Positions 1 to 9,415 of a stretch of 64,000 bases of DNA are shown here, in pieces (position 1 is the first letter of the stretch; every line of letters begins with the position of its first letter). The position numbers and the translations under genes were made by a program. Source of the stretch: CAZIFG01 sp964539135 (GTDB taxonomy: Bacteria; Margulisbacteria; Marinamargulisbacteria; GCA-2716485; CAZIFG01); contig CAZIFG010000006.1 in NCBI GenBank assembly GCA_964539135.1, positions 1 through 64,000 of the forward strand, written 5' to 3'. Under the pieces are notes generated by a model that was given only the letters and a program-made list of their open reading frames with translations, did no database searches and was not told where the DNA came from.

Positions 1-673
1 AAGCGACAAAACGTGTGATAATTACTTTGATATCTAATAATTCTTGTTTGGTGATAGCAAATGCAAATGATAGGGATAAAAAGGTACTTCCAAGATAGCC
101 CAATACTAAATATTTATAACGGCCTAAAATTGGTAGTATGAGGTTAAATAAGACACTAACAACAAACATGCCTATTATACCAGTCAGCAATGTCATCCCT
201 TGTGCTTTGGTGTCTTTGTTTTTTAATGAGATATATAAATTATAGAAAATAAACAGGCATATTCCTATAATAAATGTGGCATATAGTGTGTATCCTGTGT
301 AGTCTGTATATACTAATTTTGACTCTATAACTGATAATTTTGTGATTTTATTGAGAATAATAAGCGCGGAAAACAAACTAAAAATACCAAAAAACATAGC
401 TGAAATGGCGGTGGTTTTTATTTGTGCAAGTTTCCTTGTAAATTCATAGGCCATAATGATAAAAAATAAGGCTGAAATGTGCTGAAGATGAGATAGTGTG
501 TTAATGTAATCTGATTCTGGAGATAGGTTTATGGCATATGCGGATATATTCCAGATGGATGTACCGATGCTCATCATAAAAAAACGCTTTTCTAAATCAG
601 ATTTTGAATGCCATAAGCTTAAACATCCTAAAAAAAATAGAAATAATCCATTTATAAGCAGTAAATGTGTCAT
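1..673 (-). CDS. Partial 7TM sensor protein (histidine kinase or GGDEF type), C-terminus outside window
   Basis: The minus-strand frame is open from an ATG at 671-673 to the window edge, about 224 codons. The translation has seven hydrophobic segments. It ends in a motif (FAFAITKQELLDIKVII) typical of the junction between an N-terminal 7TM input domain and a cytoplasmic kinase or GGDEF domain. The output domain lies beyond base 1, so the type of sensor is inferred. It starts 18 bases after the histidine decarboxylase stop and is probably the third gene of that operon. It could instead be another multi-pass signalling protein; the membrane nature is certain and the sensor role likely. Confidence 0.65.
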   Translation of the reverse strand, partial: MTHLLLINGLFLFFLGCLSLWHSKSDLEKRFFMMSIGTSIWNISAYAINLSPESDYINTLSHLQHISALFFIIMAYEFTRKLAQIKTTAISAMFFGIFSLFSALIILNKITKLSVIESKLVYTDYTGYTLYATFIIGICLFIFYNLYISLKNKDTKAQGMTLLTGIIGMFVVSVLFNLILPILGRYKYLVLGYLGSTFLSLSFAFAITKQELLDIKVIITRFVA

Positions 674-691
674 AGATCTATTGTTACCAAG

Positions 692-1429
692 TTACAACAA
701 TGATTGTGCCTGCTTGGCAAGAAGAAAATATGGTGATGCAACTAATGCACATCCCATTTCTCCTTCTTTAACCTCCGTAGAACTGATGCCCACGAATATT
801 CGCTCATAAACTATATGTTGCTTTTTTGCGATGCCTAAAACACTGTTGCATAAGTTGTTTTTTAACTCATCTATTGATTTAGAGGGACATATTTTTCCGA
901 CGTCTTCCATAAAAAGAATGGCATTTTTATATCTGTTTTTGGGCAGGCCCATTGCTATTCCTGAGTATAATGTGCAAGGGCCTGTATGGGTAATATTCTT
1001 GGTTGCACATAAAACATGAGATCCCGGAAAAAAGGGATAATGAGGATTTGTAACGGTCCCAGTTAGGTTTTTAAACGCTTCTTTTAGTGGGGTTATATCA
1101 AAAATATCAATGGTTTTGCAGGCGTCTAAATGAGTGATTGGAATGTCTTTTTTTTTTGCTACATCCAATCCCCATATTTTTCCATTCGGGCCACAAAATG
1201 AAGAAACAGTTATCATATTTACTTGACCTAGATGGACGTCGGATACTTCAGCTAAATCAAAGGCCTGTATGCGATCTAGATTATCGCTCCCTTCATGGCT
1301 AAATGATAAGGGTACAACGGCGCTTGCATAATTTATACCCACTAAATACGCTTGCATGTCTGTTTTATCTGGAAAATAACCTTCACAATAGTCATTAAAT
1401 TGACTTAGATAGGGCGTTATGTGGAGCAT
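692..1429 (-). CDS. hdcA: Pyruvoyl-dependent histidine decarboxylase proenzyme
   Basis: The 245-residue protein resembles the Lactobacillus-type HDC proenzyme, which converts histidine to histamine and CO2 with a self-generated pyruvoyl group rather than PLP. The self-cleavage site is visible as GQVNMITVSSF, with Ser76-Ser77 matching the Ser81-Ser82 pair of the Lactobacillus enzyme. FD at 57-58 corresponds to the substrate-contacting YD. F173-M-E175 matches the catalytic Phe/Glu pair, and a KEGEMGCALVASPY stretch closes the fold. It is shorter than the roughly 310-residue Lactobacillus enzyme at both ends. Its start overlaps the upstream gene by 13 bases, so translation is probably coupled. 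No adjacent histidine/histamine antiporter is visible. The family call is strong; activity on another amino acid cannot be excluded. Confidence 0.85.
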   Translation of the reverse strand: MLHITPYLSQFNDYCEGYFPDKTDMQAYLVGINYASAVVPLSFSHEGSDNLDRIQAFDLAEVSDVHLGQVNMITVSSFCGPNGKIWGLDVAKKKDIPITHLDACKTIDIFDITPLKEAFKNLTGTVTNPHYPFFPGSHVLCATKNITHTGPCTLYSGIAMGLPKNRYKNAILFMEDVGKICPSKSIDELKNNLCNSVLGIAKKQHIVYERIFVGISSTEVKEGEMGCALVASPYFLLAKQAQSLL

Positions 1430-2235
1430 AAAAAATTATCCTTATTTTGCCTCATTTCTTTATAGTATATTTTTATATTTATAGGGGATAGTTTGAAACA
1501 GTATTCTAGAGTTCTATGGACATTTCCTTTCATTAACACAAGATCATCTTTCATGTAAAAATGAATGGGGATCCATTGTATAGAGAGACCCCAATCGAAG
1601 GATTTGCTTTTGGTGTTTGTCCAATACAATATCGATTTTATCGATAGATTTTCTAAATGCTTAAAAATAATGGATATAAAATAGGGCGTGAGCGGTGTTT
1701 GAATGGTATTGTCTTGCATGACTCCAAATTCTTGAATGAGGAAGAAAGTGTCTTGCTTGAGTACATTTTGGTAGAGATATTTTATTCTAGCAACAGAGTC
1801 TTTTTTCTCTTGGTTATTAAGTGTGTACGGGAAGTCTATTGTGCGTATTTGGTTCCTTTTTTTTATTTTTCCGATAAAAAATCCAATGATGACGTGATCT
1901 TTTTTTAATAAGCCTATCAGTGGTGTTCCATCTGTCCGATTTGTGACTTTTTTTAAAAGTGCTGTTGCTGTTTTTGATGTCCATGTTTCGGCCCAAGATT
2001 TATTAAATAGCCTTGTGTAACATGTTACGAGTAGCGCTTGATCTGTTTTGGAAAGTTCTGAAAATTGCGTATTAATATGGTGCTCAAATTGAGTGCCGCG
2101 TGGAAGTTGGAATGATTCATGTCGTGTATTGGGCTCTTTTGAATCTGGTGCCTTAACGGAGGCTTTAATCCCCATGATAGGCATGATATCAGGGAAATGA
2201 TAGCGTCCGTCTGTTTTTCGTTGGATTGCTTTCAT
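1417..2235 (-). CDS. Hypothetical protein, GNAT acyltransferase-like
   Basis: A 272-residue soluble protein, first gene of the hdc operon. The central part (W at about 80, then an ATALLKK helix, then PLIGLLKKDHVIIGFFIGKI) has the look of the beta2-beta4 region of GNAT acetyltransferases, where a GF(x)GxI strand follows a short hairpin. No clear acetyl-CoA P-loop (R/Q-x-x-G-x-G/A) was found, so the call is tentative. There is no signal peptide or membrane helix. It overlaps hdcA by 13 bases. No strong Shine-Dalgarno precedes the ATG at 2235. Its role next to a histamine-forming enzyme is unknown. Confidence 0.5.
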   Translation of the reverse strand: MKAIQRKTDGRYHFPDIMPIMGIKASVKAPDSKEPNTRHESFQLPRGTQFEHHINTQFSELSKTDQALLVTCYTRLFNKSWAETWTSKTATALLKKVTNRTDGTPLIGLLKKDHVIIGFFIGKIKKRNQIRTIDFPYTLNNQEKKDSVARIKYLYQNVLKQDTFFLIQEFGVMQDNTIQTPLTPYFISIIFKHLENLSIKSILYWTNTKSKSFDWGLSIQWIPIHFYMKDDLVLMKGNVHRTLEYCFKLSPINIKIYYKEMRQNKDNFLCST

Positions 2236-2281
2236 AATAGGTTGAGGCCTTTATGTTTTATTTTATGTGATATGACCCTTT

Positions 2282-2310
2282 ATCATAGCCTACAGAGCGG
2301 CTCTTTTAAA
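2282..2310 (-). promoter_or_regulatory. Promoter of the hdc operon
   Basis: On the minus strand TTTAAA (2305-2310), a 17-base spacer and TATGAT (2282-2287) form a fair sigma70-type promoter. Transcription would start near 2275, about 40 bases before the first ATG. It lies in the 96-base gap after menA, so the hdc operon is probably transcribed on its own as well as by read-through. Confidence 0.4.
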
Positions 2311-2331
2311 GTAAAATAATAGTGTATGATG

Positions 2332-3201
2332 TTATTTTAAGATCACTATACTTAAAGAAAAAATGAGGCTGTAAAAGAGTAGAAAGAGGCCGGTTTTTGC
2401 CAAGCATGCGTTGTATTCTTTGCCCTCTGACTTATAGGCGTTTATGCTTAATGCGATGGCTGGAATGAGCAAGATTAGGGATATGAGATATAATTGATGC
2501 GTGATACTGGGTAATAGGACGCTGATCATCATGCAGAGTGTGTATTCCACAAGCATGGCTGTGCGTCCGAATCGTACAGCAAGGGTTTTTTTGCCTGTTT
2601 TTTTGTCTTCATGGCGATCTCGAATATTATTAATCGCCAGTAACCCTGTGGCTAAGGCGCCAGGACCTATACTGCTTATCAGCACCAGGAGGGGTAGTGT
2701 GTGGGTTTGGGTATAAAATGTACCGCCTACGGCGACAGGGCCAAAAAAAATAAACACAAAAAGATCCCCCAATCCGTTGTAGCCTAGAGGAAAAGGGCCA
2801 CCTGTGTAAGCAATGCCGGAGAGGATGCTTAAAATGCCGATGAGAATCAGTGGCCATCCGCCTTGGATCATCACGTAGATTCCAAAAAGAACAGCAAGAC
2901 CAAAGGCTATTATCATCGCGTTTTTAACAGTTTGAGGGCTTACCAGACCTGCTTGAGTCACTCGTACAGGCCCTAGTCTTTCTGAGGTGTCTTTCCCTTG
3001 TTTGTAGTCAAAGTAATCGTTGGCCAGATTGGTACCTATTTGAATGAATAGGGAGCTGATGCCTGCGGATAGGGCGGTTAGCCCTTGAAAACCCCCTGCG
3101 GCATAGGCGAGTGCCGATCCTATGCACACGGGTGCAATGGCGGCGCCTAGTGTTTTGGGCCTTATGGCCATTATCCAAATTTTTATGGGGTTTTGAGACA
3201 T
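2332..3201 (-). CDS. menA: 1,4-dihydroxy-2-naphthoate polyprenyltransferase (menaquinone synthesis)
   Basis: A 289-residue membrane prenyltransferase of the UbiA superfamily. It attaches the polyprenyl tail to 1,4-dihydroxy-2-naphthoate to give demethylmenaquinone. The first Asp-rich motif is NDYFDYKQGKDTSERLGP (about residues 61-78). The second lies in NNIRDRHEDKKTGKKTLAVR. The N-terminal WIMAIRPKTLGAAIAP is typical of MenA. Eight or nine hydrophobic helices follow. It overlaps ribF by 19 bases and is the last gene of the nusA operon. It supplies quinone for the type II NADH dehydrogenase encoded at 18.2 kb; no other men gene is in the window. Confidence 0.9.
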   Translation of the reverse strand: MSQNPIKIWIMAIRPKTLGAAIAPVCIGSALAYAAGGFQGLTALSAGISSLFIQIGTNLANDYFDYKQGKDTSERLGPVRVTQAGLVSPQTVKNAMIIAFGLAVLFGIYVMIQGGWPLILIGILSILSGIAYTGGPFPLGYNGLGDLFVFIFFGPVAVGGTFYTQTHTLPLLVLISSIGPGALATGLLAINNIRDRHEDKKTGKKTLAVRFGRTAMLVEYTLCMMISVLLPSITHQLYLISLILLIPAIALSINAYKSEGKEYNACLAKTGLFLLFYSLIFSLSIVILK

Positions 3202-4046
3202 CGTAGATCCTTATGAATTTGCGCGATGAGTGCGTCTTTAGACTCAAATTTGATTTCAGGTCGTATCTGTTGGGTGAGTAGTACGGTTAATTTTTGGCTG
3301 TATAAATTTTCGGATCGATTGGGAATATGAACTTCTACACTGGTGATGAGTCCTTCAAAAGTGGGTTTTGTTCCGATGTAGATGATACAGGGGGATTCGG
3401 TTTTGTTTTCGATGAGTAGCGCCTGATAAACGCCAGGTTGGGGCAGTAGTTTTTCTTCGGGTAACTCTAAGTTTGCTGTGGGAAAGCCTAAAGAAGCGCC
3501 TCGTCCGTCGCCTTTTATCACGGTGCCTATAAGGGGATATCCATGACCTAAGGCATGACAGGCGGTGTTAAATTTGTTTTCTTGAATCCATTGTCTAATT
3601 TGGCCACTTTTTATGGGGAGATCGGCTTCTTTTACAGGCTCAATGACTTCAAAGTCTATGTTGTTTTCTAAGGCCCATTTTTGGAGTAGGGGACCATCGC
3701 CTTCGCCTTTTTTTCCAAAGCGATAGTCGTAGCCTATTACGATTTTTGAGGGGTGAAATAGATCTAAAATAACCGTGTTTAAAAACTCGAGGGGGGACAT
3801 TTGGGCGATTTCAGAGGTGAAGGTTAATACCTTTAAATTTGGATAGAGGAAGGTGAGCTCTTCAGGCGTGGTTAAGTATTTAAATTCTGAGGTTTTACCC
3901 AGTACAACATTGGGGTGAGGATGCAAACTGAGTAAGGCATCGCACTGCTCAGCCAGTGCTTGGTGGCCTTTATGAAAACCATCAAAGGCGCCTAATCCGA
4001 TGCGTTGGCCTTTTTGGATATTGGGTGGACTTATTTGTATCTTCAT
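3183..4046 (-). CDS. ribF: Bifunctional riboflavin kinase / FAD synthetase
   Basis: The 287-residue protein has the usual RibF layout. The N-terminal FMN adenylyltransferase domain starts with GAFDGFHKGHQ, a nucleotidyltransferase HxGH-like motif, and has IGYDYRFGKKGEG near residue 105. The C-terminal riboflavin kinase domain has GDGRGASLGFPTANL, which holds the ATP/Mg-binding T-A-N. It makes FMN and FAD from riboflavin in the cytoplasm. It follows truB by 31 bases and overlaps menA, the common truB-ribF order. Confidence 0.93.
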   Translation of the reverse strand: MKIQISPPNIQKGQRIGLGAFDGFHKGHQALAEQCDALLSLHPHPNVVLGKTSEFKYLTTPEELTFLYPNLKVLTFTSEIAQMSPLEFLNTVILDLFHPSKIVIGYDYRFGKKGEGDGPLLQKWALENNIDFEVIEPVKEADLPIKSGQIRQWIQENKFNTACHALGHGYPLIGTVIKGDGRGASLGFPTANLELPEEKLLPQPGVYQALLIENKTESPCIIYIGTKPTFEGLITSVEVHIPNRSENLYSQKLTVLLTQQIRPEIKFESKDALIAQIHKDLRCLKTP

Positions 4047-4077
4047 GCCATTACGGTAGCGTATTTTTTTTGTTTTG

Positions 4078-4773
4078 TCATTTTAAGGTGGTGAAAAGTG
4101 CGGCTTTTAAGTCGGATTCTGTTGCGTTTTCGCTGTCTATTGCGCCTTTTTGGGTGTAAGGGCCAATAGCAGTGCGGATGAGTTGTTTTGTATAAGCAGG
4201 AACGCCTAGTTTTTGCCCAATATCCCAGGCCAGCTGTCGAATATAGGTTCCTTTTGAACAGCGGCAGGATAGGGTTATTTCGGGATAATCGAGGTGTTTT
4301 ATATCGAGGATTTGGAGGTCATGAATGGTGATAGAACAGGGCGCTAAGCTGACCGGTTTTCCGCTTCTGGCTAATTTATAGGCGCGTTTTCCTTGTATTT
4401 TTTTGGCTGAAAACTGCGGTGGTGTTTGGTCTTGTTTTCCTTTAAAACTGGCAAGAATTTCTTCTATTTTTGAGTTTGAGAATACCAAGGGGGGCGGGGT
4501 CATGGCGCAGAGATGAATGTCGGATTCAGGATCTAATGTTGGGGTGCTTTGTCCCAAAACCATGGTGAATTGATATTCTTTTTCTAGGTCTTGAAAGGCT
4601 TGAATTTGTCGGGTAAATTTTTTACCTATGGCCATAATTAGGAGTCCGGAGGCAAAGGGGTCTAAGGTGCCTGCATGACCTATTTTTTTGACGCCTGTTT
4701 TATGTCTGAGAATGGCGACGCTCTTAAATGATGAATAGCCTTCTGGCTTGTTGATGCAGATGAATCCTTCCAT
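4078..4773 (-). CDS. truB: tRNA pseudouridine(55) synthase
   Basis: The 231-residue TruB makes pseudouridine 55 in the T-loop of tRNA. The catalytic motif GHAGTLDPFASGLL gives Asp38 as the nucleophile. The KPEGYSSF start and the C-terminal SCRCSKGTYIRQLAWDIG block are typical. It is short, stopping soon after the catalytic domain, so the C-terminal PUA domain of longer TruB proteins is missing or minimal. It starts 8 bases after the nrnA stop, inside the nusA-infB-rbfA operon. Confidence 0.93.
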   Translation of the reverse strand: MEGFICINKPEGYSSFKSVAILRHKTGVKKIGHAGTLDPFASGLLIMAIGKKFTRQIQAFQDLEKEYQFTMVLGQSTPTLDPESDIHLCAMTPPPLVFSNSKIEEILASFKGKQDQTPPQFSAKKIQGKRAYKLARSGKPVSLAPCSITIHDLQILDIKHLDYPEITLSCRCSKGTYIRQLAWDIGQKLGVPAYTKQLIRTAIGPYTQKGAIDSENATESDLKAALFTTLK

Positions 4774-4781
4774 CGCTGGTC

Positions 4782-5747
4782 CTATCCAAAGGCTTTTAGA
4801 TCTTTTTCTAATTGAGATAATACGGCTTCTTTGGCCTGATTAATTCCCATAGATAACTTAATGCCAGAGGCTTTTTTATGGCCGCCACCCTGAAATTTTT
4901 GGGCAAATACGCTGACATCAAAGTCGGTTTTTGAGCGTAAGTTTATTTTAACTAAATTGCTATTTACCTCTTTAAAAACCACACAAATTTGGCATTCTTT
5001 GAGTTGTCGAATAACATCAATAATGACAATGCTGCTTTTAGGGGCATTTTTGGGGATGATGGTGTAGCCCAGTTTGAGTTCAGGATCCATGGTTAAGTTG
5101 TCTAAAGCCACTTTGATGACTTGAAAATCTTCGATGCTTTTATTTTCGTCCATGGCTTGAGATACAAAATAGGGCGAGGCGCCATCTTTTACCAATTTCG
5201 CCGCTATATGCAGTGTTTTTTCGGTGGTATTGCTAAATGCAAATCTTCCGGTGTCAAAACTAATCGCGGCATAGAGGCAGTTGGCCATTGTGGGGGTGAT
5301 TTCCCATCCTAAATCGTAAAATAATGTGGCCAGTGTTTCGCCTACAGAGGATAAATGGGTGACAATATTGGTTTGTCCAAAATTCCCATTATCAGGATGA
5401 TGATCGATATTCACGATATGAATACTATCTGGATCGGCTTTTAGCTTTTGATATTGTGCCACACGACTTAAAAAGGAACAGTCTAGGACGTAGATGGTGT
5501 CGTATAAATATTGAGATGGGTATTTTTTATCAATTTGATTGCAATTGGGTAGAAATTCTAGAGAACTTTCTATTTTTTGATGGACCCAAATTTTAGCGGT
5601 TTTGCCTTGTTTTTCGAGTTGCTCCTTAAGCGCTAAACATGAACCGATGGCATCTATATCTGGAAACTCATGGCACACAATTAATGCGGTTTCACAGCGT
5701 TCTACGGATTCTTCAAAACTGTTTAACTGTTTACTGTTCAGGCTCAC
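4782..5747 (-). CDS. nrnA: DHH/DHHA1 phosphoesterase (oligoribonuclease / pAp phosphatase)
   Basis: The 321-residue NrnA-like protein has the N-terminal DHH domain. HEFPDIDAIGS near residue 26 provides metal ligands, and the hallmark NIDHHPDN lies near residue 115. The C-terminal DHHA1 domain ends in FAQKFQGGGHKKASG. The family degrades nanoRNA and dephosphorylates pAp. The first metal motif reads PDIDAIGS rather than the more common PDGDAIGS; the Asp residues are kept. It overlaps rbfA by 17 bases and sits between rbfA and truB, the usual place of this gene. Confidence 0.88.
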   Translation of the reverse strand: MSLNSKQLNSFEESVERCETALIVCHEFPDIDAIGSCLALKEQLEKQGKTAKIWVHQKIESSLEFLPNCNQIDKKYPSQYLYDTIYVLDCSFLSRVAQYQKLKADPDSIHIVNIDHHPDNGNFGQTNIVTHLSSVGETLATLFYDLGWEITPTMANCLYAAISFDTGRFAFSNTTEKTLHIAAKLVKDGASPYFVSQAMDENKSIEDFQVIKVALDNLTMDPELKLGYTIIPKNAPKSSIVIIDVIRQLKECQICVVFKEVNSNLVKINLRSKTDFDVSVFAQKFQGGGHKKASGIKLSMGINQAKEAVLSQLEKDLKAFG

Positions 5748-6093
5748 TGGGGTCCTTTACATGGAGGGCATTAATTTTTTCTACTAAATAACTGCCTTTT
5801 TCAATGGTATCGTCATATCTAAAATGAATTTGGGGAATGTTTTTCATTTCTAATTTTTTGAAGAGTTCACGTTGTATGTATTTGGTTGCGGCGGCTAGTC
5901 CTTTTTGAACTTTTTCTAAGTCTACATTTTTTCCAAAAGGGCTATAATAAACCAAGGCATGTTTCATGTCTGGATTGACTTTTACTTCCGTAATGCTGAT
6001 GAACCCAATTCTCTTATCAGAGATTTCTCGGAGTATCAGTTGAGATATGTGGTGCTTGAGAACGGAGGCTACTTTTTCGACTCTACCTGACAT
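5731..6093 (-). CDS. rbfA: Ribosome-binding factor A
   Basis: A 120-residue KH-type protein of 30S subunit maturation. The start (RVEKVASVLKHHISQLILREI), the middle ITEVKVNPDMKHALVYYS and the end IPQIHFRYDDTIEKG are characteristic of RbfA. It begins 9 bases after the infB stop and overlaps nrnA by 17 bases, matching the conserved infB-rbfA-nrnA-truB order. Confidence 0.93.
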   Translation of the reverse strand: MSGRVEKVASVLKHHISQLILREISDKRIGFISITEVKVNPDMKHALVYYSPFGKNVDLEKVQKGLAAATKYIQRELFKKLEMKNIPQIHFRYDDTIEKGSYLVEKINALHVKDPSEPEQ

Positions 6094-6102
6094 AAAATCC
6101 TT

Positions 6103-8073
6103 CTAAATTAACTTTTTTTCTCTCTCTTCAAAGGGAATGATAATATCGCCAATTTCAAACTTATCAAAGTCGTTTACAACGATGCCGCACTCGTAACCGC
6201 TTTTGACTTCTTTAACGTCTTCTTTAAAGCGTTTTAAAGAATCAATTCGGCTTTCATGAATCATCGATTTTCCTCTGTAGACTCTGATTCTATTTCCGCG
6301 TTGGGCTTTGCCGTCTAGCACATAACATCCTGCAATTATACTTACTTTTGAAAATTTATAAATTTCACGGACTTCGATTTTGCCTAATTCAATTTCTTCA
6401 AAAACAGGTTTATATAGGCCGTGAATGACACGCTCAACGTCATTGAGAATTTCATAAATAATTTTGTAGGTTTTAATGGTGATGGATTCTTTATCGGCTA
6501 ATATTTTGGCTTCAGGGCTACTTTGAACTCCAAAACCAACTACAAGTGCTTTAGAGGCTTGTGCTAGCATGATGTCATTTTCGCTGATATTACCTGTAGA
6601 GGCGTGTAGAATTTTAATGGGGATATCTTGGCTGTCAATTTTATCGATGGAAGATTTAATGGCTTCTAAGGATCCGTGCACGTCGGCTTTAATGACGAGA
6701 TTTAATTGGCGTAAATGACCTTCTTCTGCTTGCGAGGATAGGGATTCCAGGGAAACCGCGACACGTTGTGTGGATTTTATTTCGGAGGACTCTGCAATCA
6801 GACGCTCTTCTGCCAATGCCCGACATTCTTTTTCGGTGGCCTTTGCTTCAAGGACTAAGCCTGGGAAGGGCACTTCGTTGAGACCTAAAATTTCAACCGG
6901 TGTGCCGGCTTCTGCTTTTTTTATGGCTTTTCCTAAATCATTGTGTAGCGCTCTCACTTTACCGTAAGTGGAGCCTACGACAACGTAGTCGCCTACTTTT
7001 AAACAGCCTGTTTTAACCAAAATTGTTGCCAGAGCGCCTTTTTGTTTGGAGAGATTGGACTCAATGATAATGCCTTTTGCAAGCCCATTTTTATTGGCTT
7101 TTAATTCTAACATTTCAGCCGTTAAAATGATCATTTCTAGTAATTCAGGAATGCCTTCCCCTGTTTTTGCTGATAGGGGTACCATTGTGATTTTTCCACC
7201 CCAATCTTCGGCTAGGAGATTGTGCTGACTGAGCTGTTGCTTTACGGTGTCTAAGTTGGCACCGGGCTTATCAATTTTATTAATGGCGACTAGGATGGGA
7301 ACATCTGCTGCAATGGCGTGATCAATGGCTTCAATTGTTTGTGGCATGACGCCGTCGTCAGCTGCTACAACTAAGATAATAATGTCGGTTACTTGGGCGC
7401 CTCGTGCACGCATAGCTGTAAACGCTTCATGACCAGGTGTGTCTAAAAATGTTAATTTATGGTCGTGATAGGTGATTTGGTAGGCGCCAATATGTTGGGT
7501 GATGCCACCTGCTTCTTTATCGATGACATTGGTTCTACGGATGGTATCGAGTAATTTGGTTTTTCCATGGTCGACGTGACCCATGATGGTAATGACAGGG
7601 GCTCTTGTGATTAGCTCTGCATTTTCTGCGTTTAATCCCTCTTCTTCAATGTCTAATACTGTTGTTTTCAGTCCGATTTGCTCTTCTTCTTCATTGTTTT
7701 CAATTTTAACTTCTATGTTTAAGTTTTTTCCGATTTCGATGGCGGTGTTTTGGTCTACTTCAGAATTAATGTTGAGTTGCATGCCTTTTGTTAAAAATAC
7801 CCGTAAGACATCGGTTACCGTTACACCCAGTAGGTTGACTAAGTTGGAGACTTTAATTGTTTTTTGATCCAATACAACGGTTTTGGCCTCTCTAACTTGA
7901 GGTGTTTTGTCTTCTTTTTTTTGGCGAGATTCAAAAATCCCTTTCATTTTTGACGCCGTTCCCGGATCTAATTTATGAGACCCGCTTTTTGCGTGAATAT
8001 TCATTTCCCTTAAAAAGGCAATTGCATTGGGTAGGGAAATATTTAACTCAGATGCAAACTCTTGGACTTTCAC
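6103..8073 (-). CDS. infB: Translation initiation factor IF-2
   Basis: The 656-residue GTPase brings initiator tRNA to the 30S subunit. Two IF2-N modules are visible at about residues 1-50 and 70-125. The GTPase motifs are GHVDHGKT (165-172), DTPGHEAFT (211-219) and NKID (265-268). Domains II and III and the tRNA-binding C2 domain follow. The acidic linker after the second IF2-N module is very short, so the protein is at the small end for bacterial IF-2. It overlaps nusA by four bases (ATGA). No ylxR or rpl7Ae-like gene lies between nusA and infB. Confidence 0.95.
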   Translation of the reverse strand: MKVQEFASELNISLPNAIAFLREMNIHAKSGSHKLDPGTASKMKGIFESRQKKEDKTPQVREAKTVVLDQKTIKVSNLVNLLGVTVTDVLRVFLTKGMQLNINSEVDQNTAIEIGKNLNIEVKIENNEEEEQIGLKTTVLDIEEEGLNAENAELITRAPVITIMGHVDHGKTKLLDTIRRTNVIDKEAGGITQHIGAYQITYHDHKLTFLDTPGHEAFTAMRARGAQVTDIIILVVAADDGVMPQTIEAIDHAIAADVPILVAINKIDKPGANLDTVKQQLSQHNLLAEDWGGKITMVPLSAKTGEGIPELLEMIILTAEMLELKANKNGLAKGIIIESNLSKQKGALATILVKTGCLKVGDYVVVGSTYGKVRALHNDLGKAIKKAEAGTPVEILGLNEVPFPGLVLEAKATEKECRALAEERLIAESSEIKSTQRVAVSLESLSSQAEEGHLRQLNLVIKADVHGSLEAIKSSIDKIDSQDIPIKILHASTGNISENDIMLAQASKALVVGFGVQSSPEAKILADKESITIKTYKIIYEILNDVERVIHGLYKPVFEEIELGKIEVREIYKFSKVSIIAGCYVLDGKAQRGNRIRVYRGKSMIHESRIDSLKRFKEDVKEVKSGYECGIVVNDFDKFEIGDIIIPFEEREKKLI

Positions 8074-9302
8074 TCGGCCTTGTTCTCCTCTGTTTCATCG
8101 ATTTCATTTTTTGCTTCTTCACTTGCTTTTTTAATGGCAGCCGCTAAACTACTCATTTCAGGGGCGTCTGTTTCTGTTTCTTCAACGAGTAATTTTTCTT
8201 TTGATAACTGAATTTTTTCTGCGATGGATAAATTTTGACGCTCTGCATTTGAGAGCGTACTACCTTGTCCAGATTCTGGAATCACATCTAATTTCCACCC
8301 TGTTAATCTTACAGATAAACGAACATTGATGCCTTGTTTTCCGATGGCTAAGGATAATTGATCGTCTGGAACAATTACAGTTGCTGTTTTTTCTTCGGCA
8401 TTGGTGATGCTGACTTGGCTGATTTTTGCCGGCTTTAATGCGTTTGCAATAAACTGCTGGGGATTTTCGGACCACTCTAAAACATCAATTTTTTCGTTTC
8501 CAAGTTCTTTGATGATGGATTGAATACGGCCGCCCATTTGACCTACGCAGGTTCCTACTGCGCCTATAGAGGCATTATTACTTTTTACAGCAATTTTAGA
8601 TCGTTTTCCGGCTTCTCGAGATACGGCCATGATACTGATAATTCCTTCTTGAATTTCAGGAATTTCAAGCTCAAATAAACGTTGAAGGAGTCCGGGATGT
8701 GTTCTAGAAATGTGGATGCTATTTCCTCTTGGACCTTTGTCAATATTGACGATATAGACACGAATTTTATCTTTTGCGTGGAAGGTTTCTCCTGGAATTT
8801 GGTCTTTTAGCTGAAGAACGGCTTCTGTTCGACCTAAATTTACGAGGTAATTTCTATTTTCTACGCGTTGAACGGTGCCTGTTAAAATCTGGCCTATTTT
8901 GTCTTGATATTCATCAAAAACGGATTGTTTTTCGGCTTCTCGGATGCGTTGTATAATGACTTGTTTCGCTGTTTGAGCCGCAATTCGACCGAACTCTTCG
9001 GTTTCAATGGGAACATAAACCTCTTCTTCTTCTTTAACATCTTTATTGTATTTTTTGGCGTCTTGTAGACTGATTTCCATGACCTCATCTTCTACTTTTT
9101 TAACGGCAATTTTAATTTGAAACAGTTGCGCTACACCTGTTTTAAGGTCTAATTTTGCATATAAATCGGCTTCTTCAGGCATTTTTTTTCTGCAGGCAGC
9201 AACGAGGGCTTGTTCGATTGCGGAAAACAGAACTTCTTTCGATACTCCACGCTCAGATTCAATTTGATTTGCGACTTGCATTAAGTTATCTATTACTATC
9301 AT
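8070..9302 (-). CDS. nusA: Transcription termination/antitermination protein NusA
   Basis: A 410-residue NusA. The N-terminal RNA-polymerase-binding domain (IESERGVSKEVLFSAIEQAL) is followed by an S1 domain (about 130-200) and two KH domains. The first contains NNASIGAVGTCVGQMGGRIQ, the second DDQLSLAIGKQGINVRLS. The acidic, Lys-rich tail replaces the C-terminal repeats of proteobacterial NusA. AAGGA lies six bases before the ATG. It is the first gene of the infB operon here; rimP, which often precedes it, is absent. Confidence 0.94.
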   Translation of the reverse strand: MIVIDNLMQVANQIESERGVSKEVLFSAIEQALVAACRKKMPEEADLYAKLDLKTGVAQLFQIKIAVKKVEDEVMEISLQDAKKYNKDVKEEEEVYVPIETEEFGRIAAQTAKQVIIQRIREAEKQSVFDEYQDKIGQILTGTVQRVENRNYLVNLGRTEAVLQLKDQIPGETFHAKDKIRVYIVNIDKGPRGNSIHISRTHPGLLQRLFELEIPEIQEGIISIMAVSREAGKRSKIAVKSNNASIGAVGTCVGQMGGRIQSIIKELGNEKIDVLEWSENPQQFIANALKPAKISQVSITNAEEKTATVIVPDDQLSLAIGKQGINVRLSVRLTGWKLDVIPESGQGSTLSNAERQNLSIAEKIQLSKEKLLVEETETDAPEMSSLAAAIKKASEEAKNEIDETEENKAE

Positions 9303-9349
9303 GGCTTTTCCTTATTACCCTCGTATCAATTTTTTAATTTCTTATATAA

Positions 9350-9373
9350 AGCAAAAAAGTGGGGCTACCCACT
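9350..9373 (-). terminator. Rho-independent terminator of the slyD-like gene
   Basis: On the minus strand AGTGGG, loop TAGC, CCCACT (9358-9373) is followed by six U residues (9352-9357). It separates the slyD-like gene from the nusA operon. Confidence 0.75.
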
Positions 9374-9415
9374 CTCTATTACCTTTTAAGCGGCTTATAA
9401 AACAGTCCCTTTACT

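Noticed and set aside
9397..9411. Possible further repeat end (TATAAAACAGTCCCT) after the slyD-like gene
   Set aside because: Only about ten bases match and the GCGAA core is missing; it is too weak to count as a copy.
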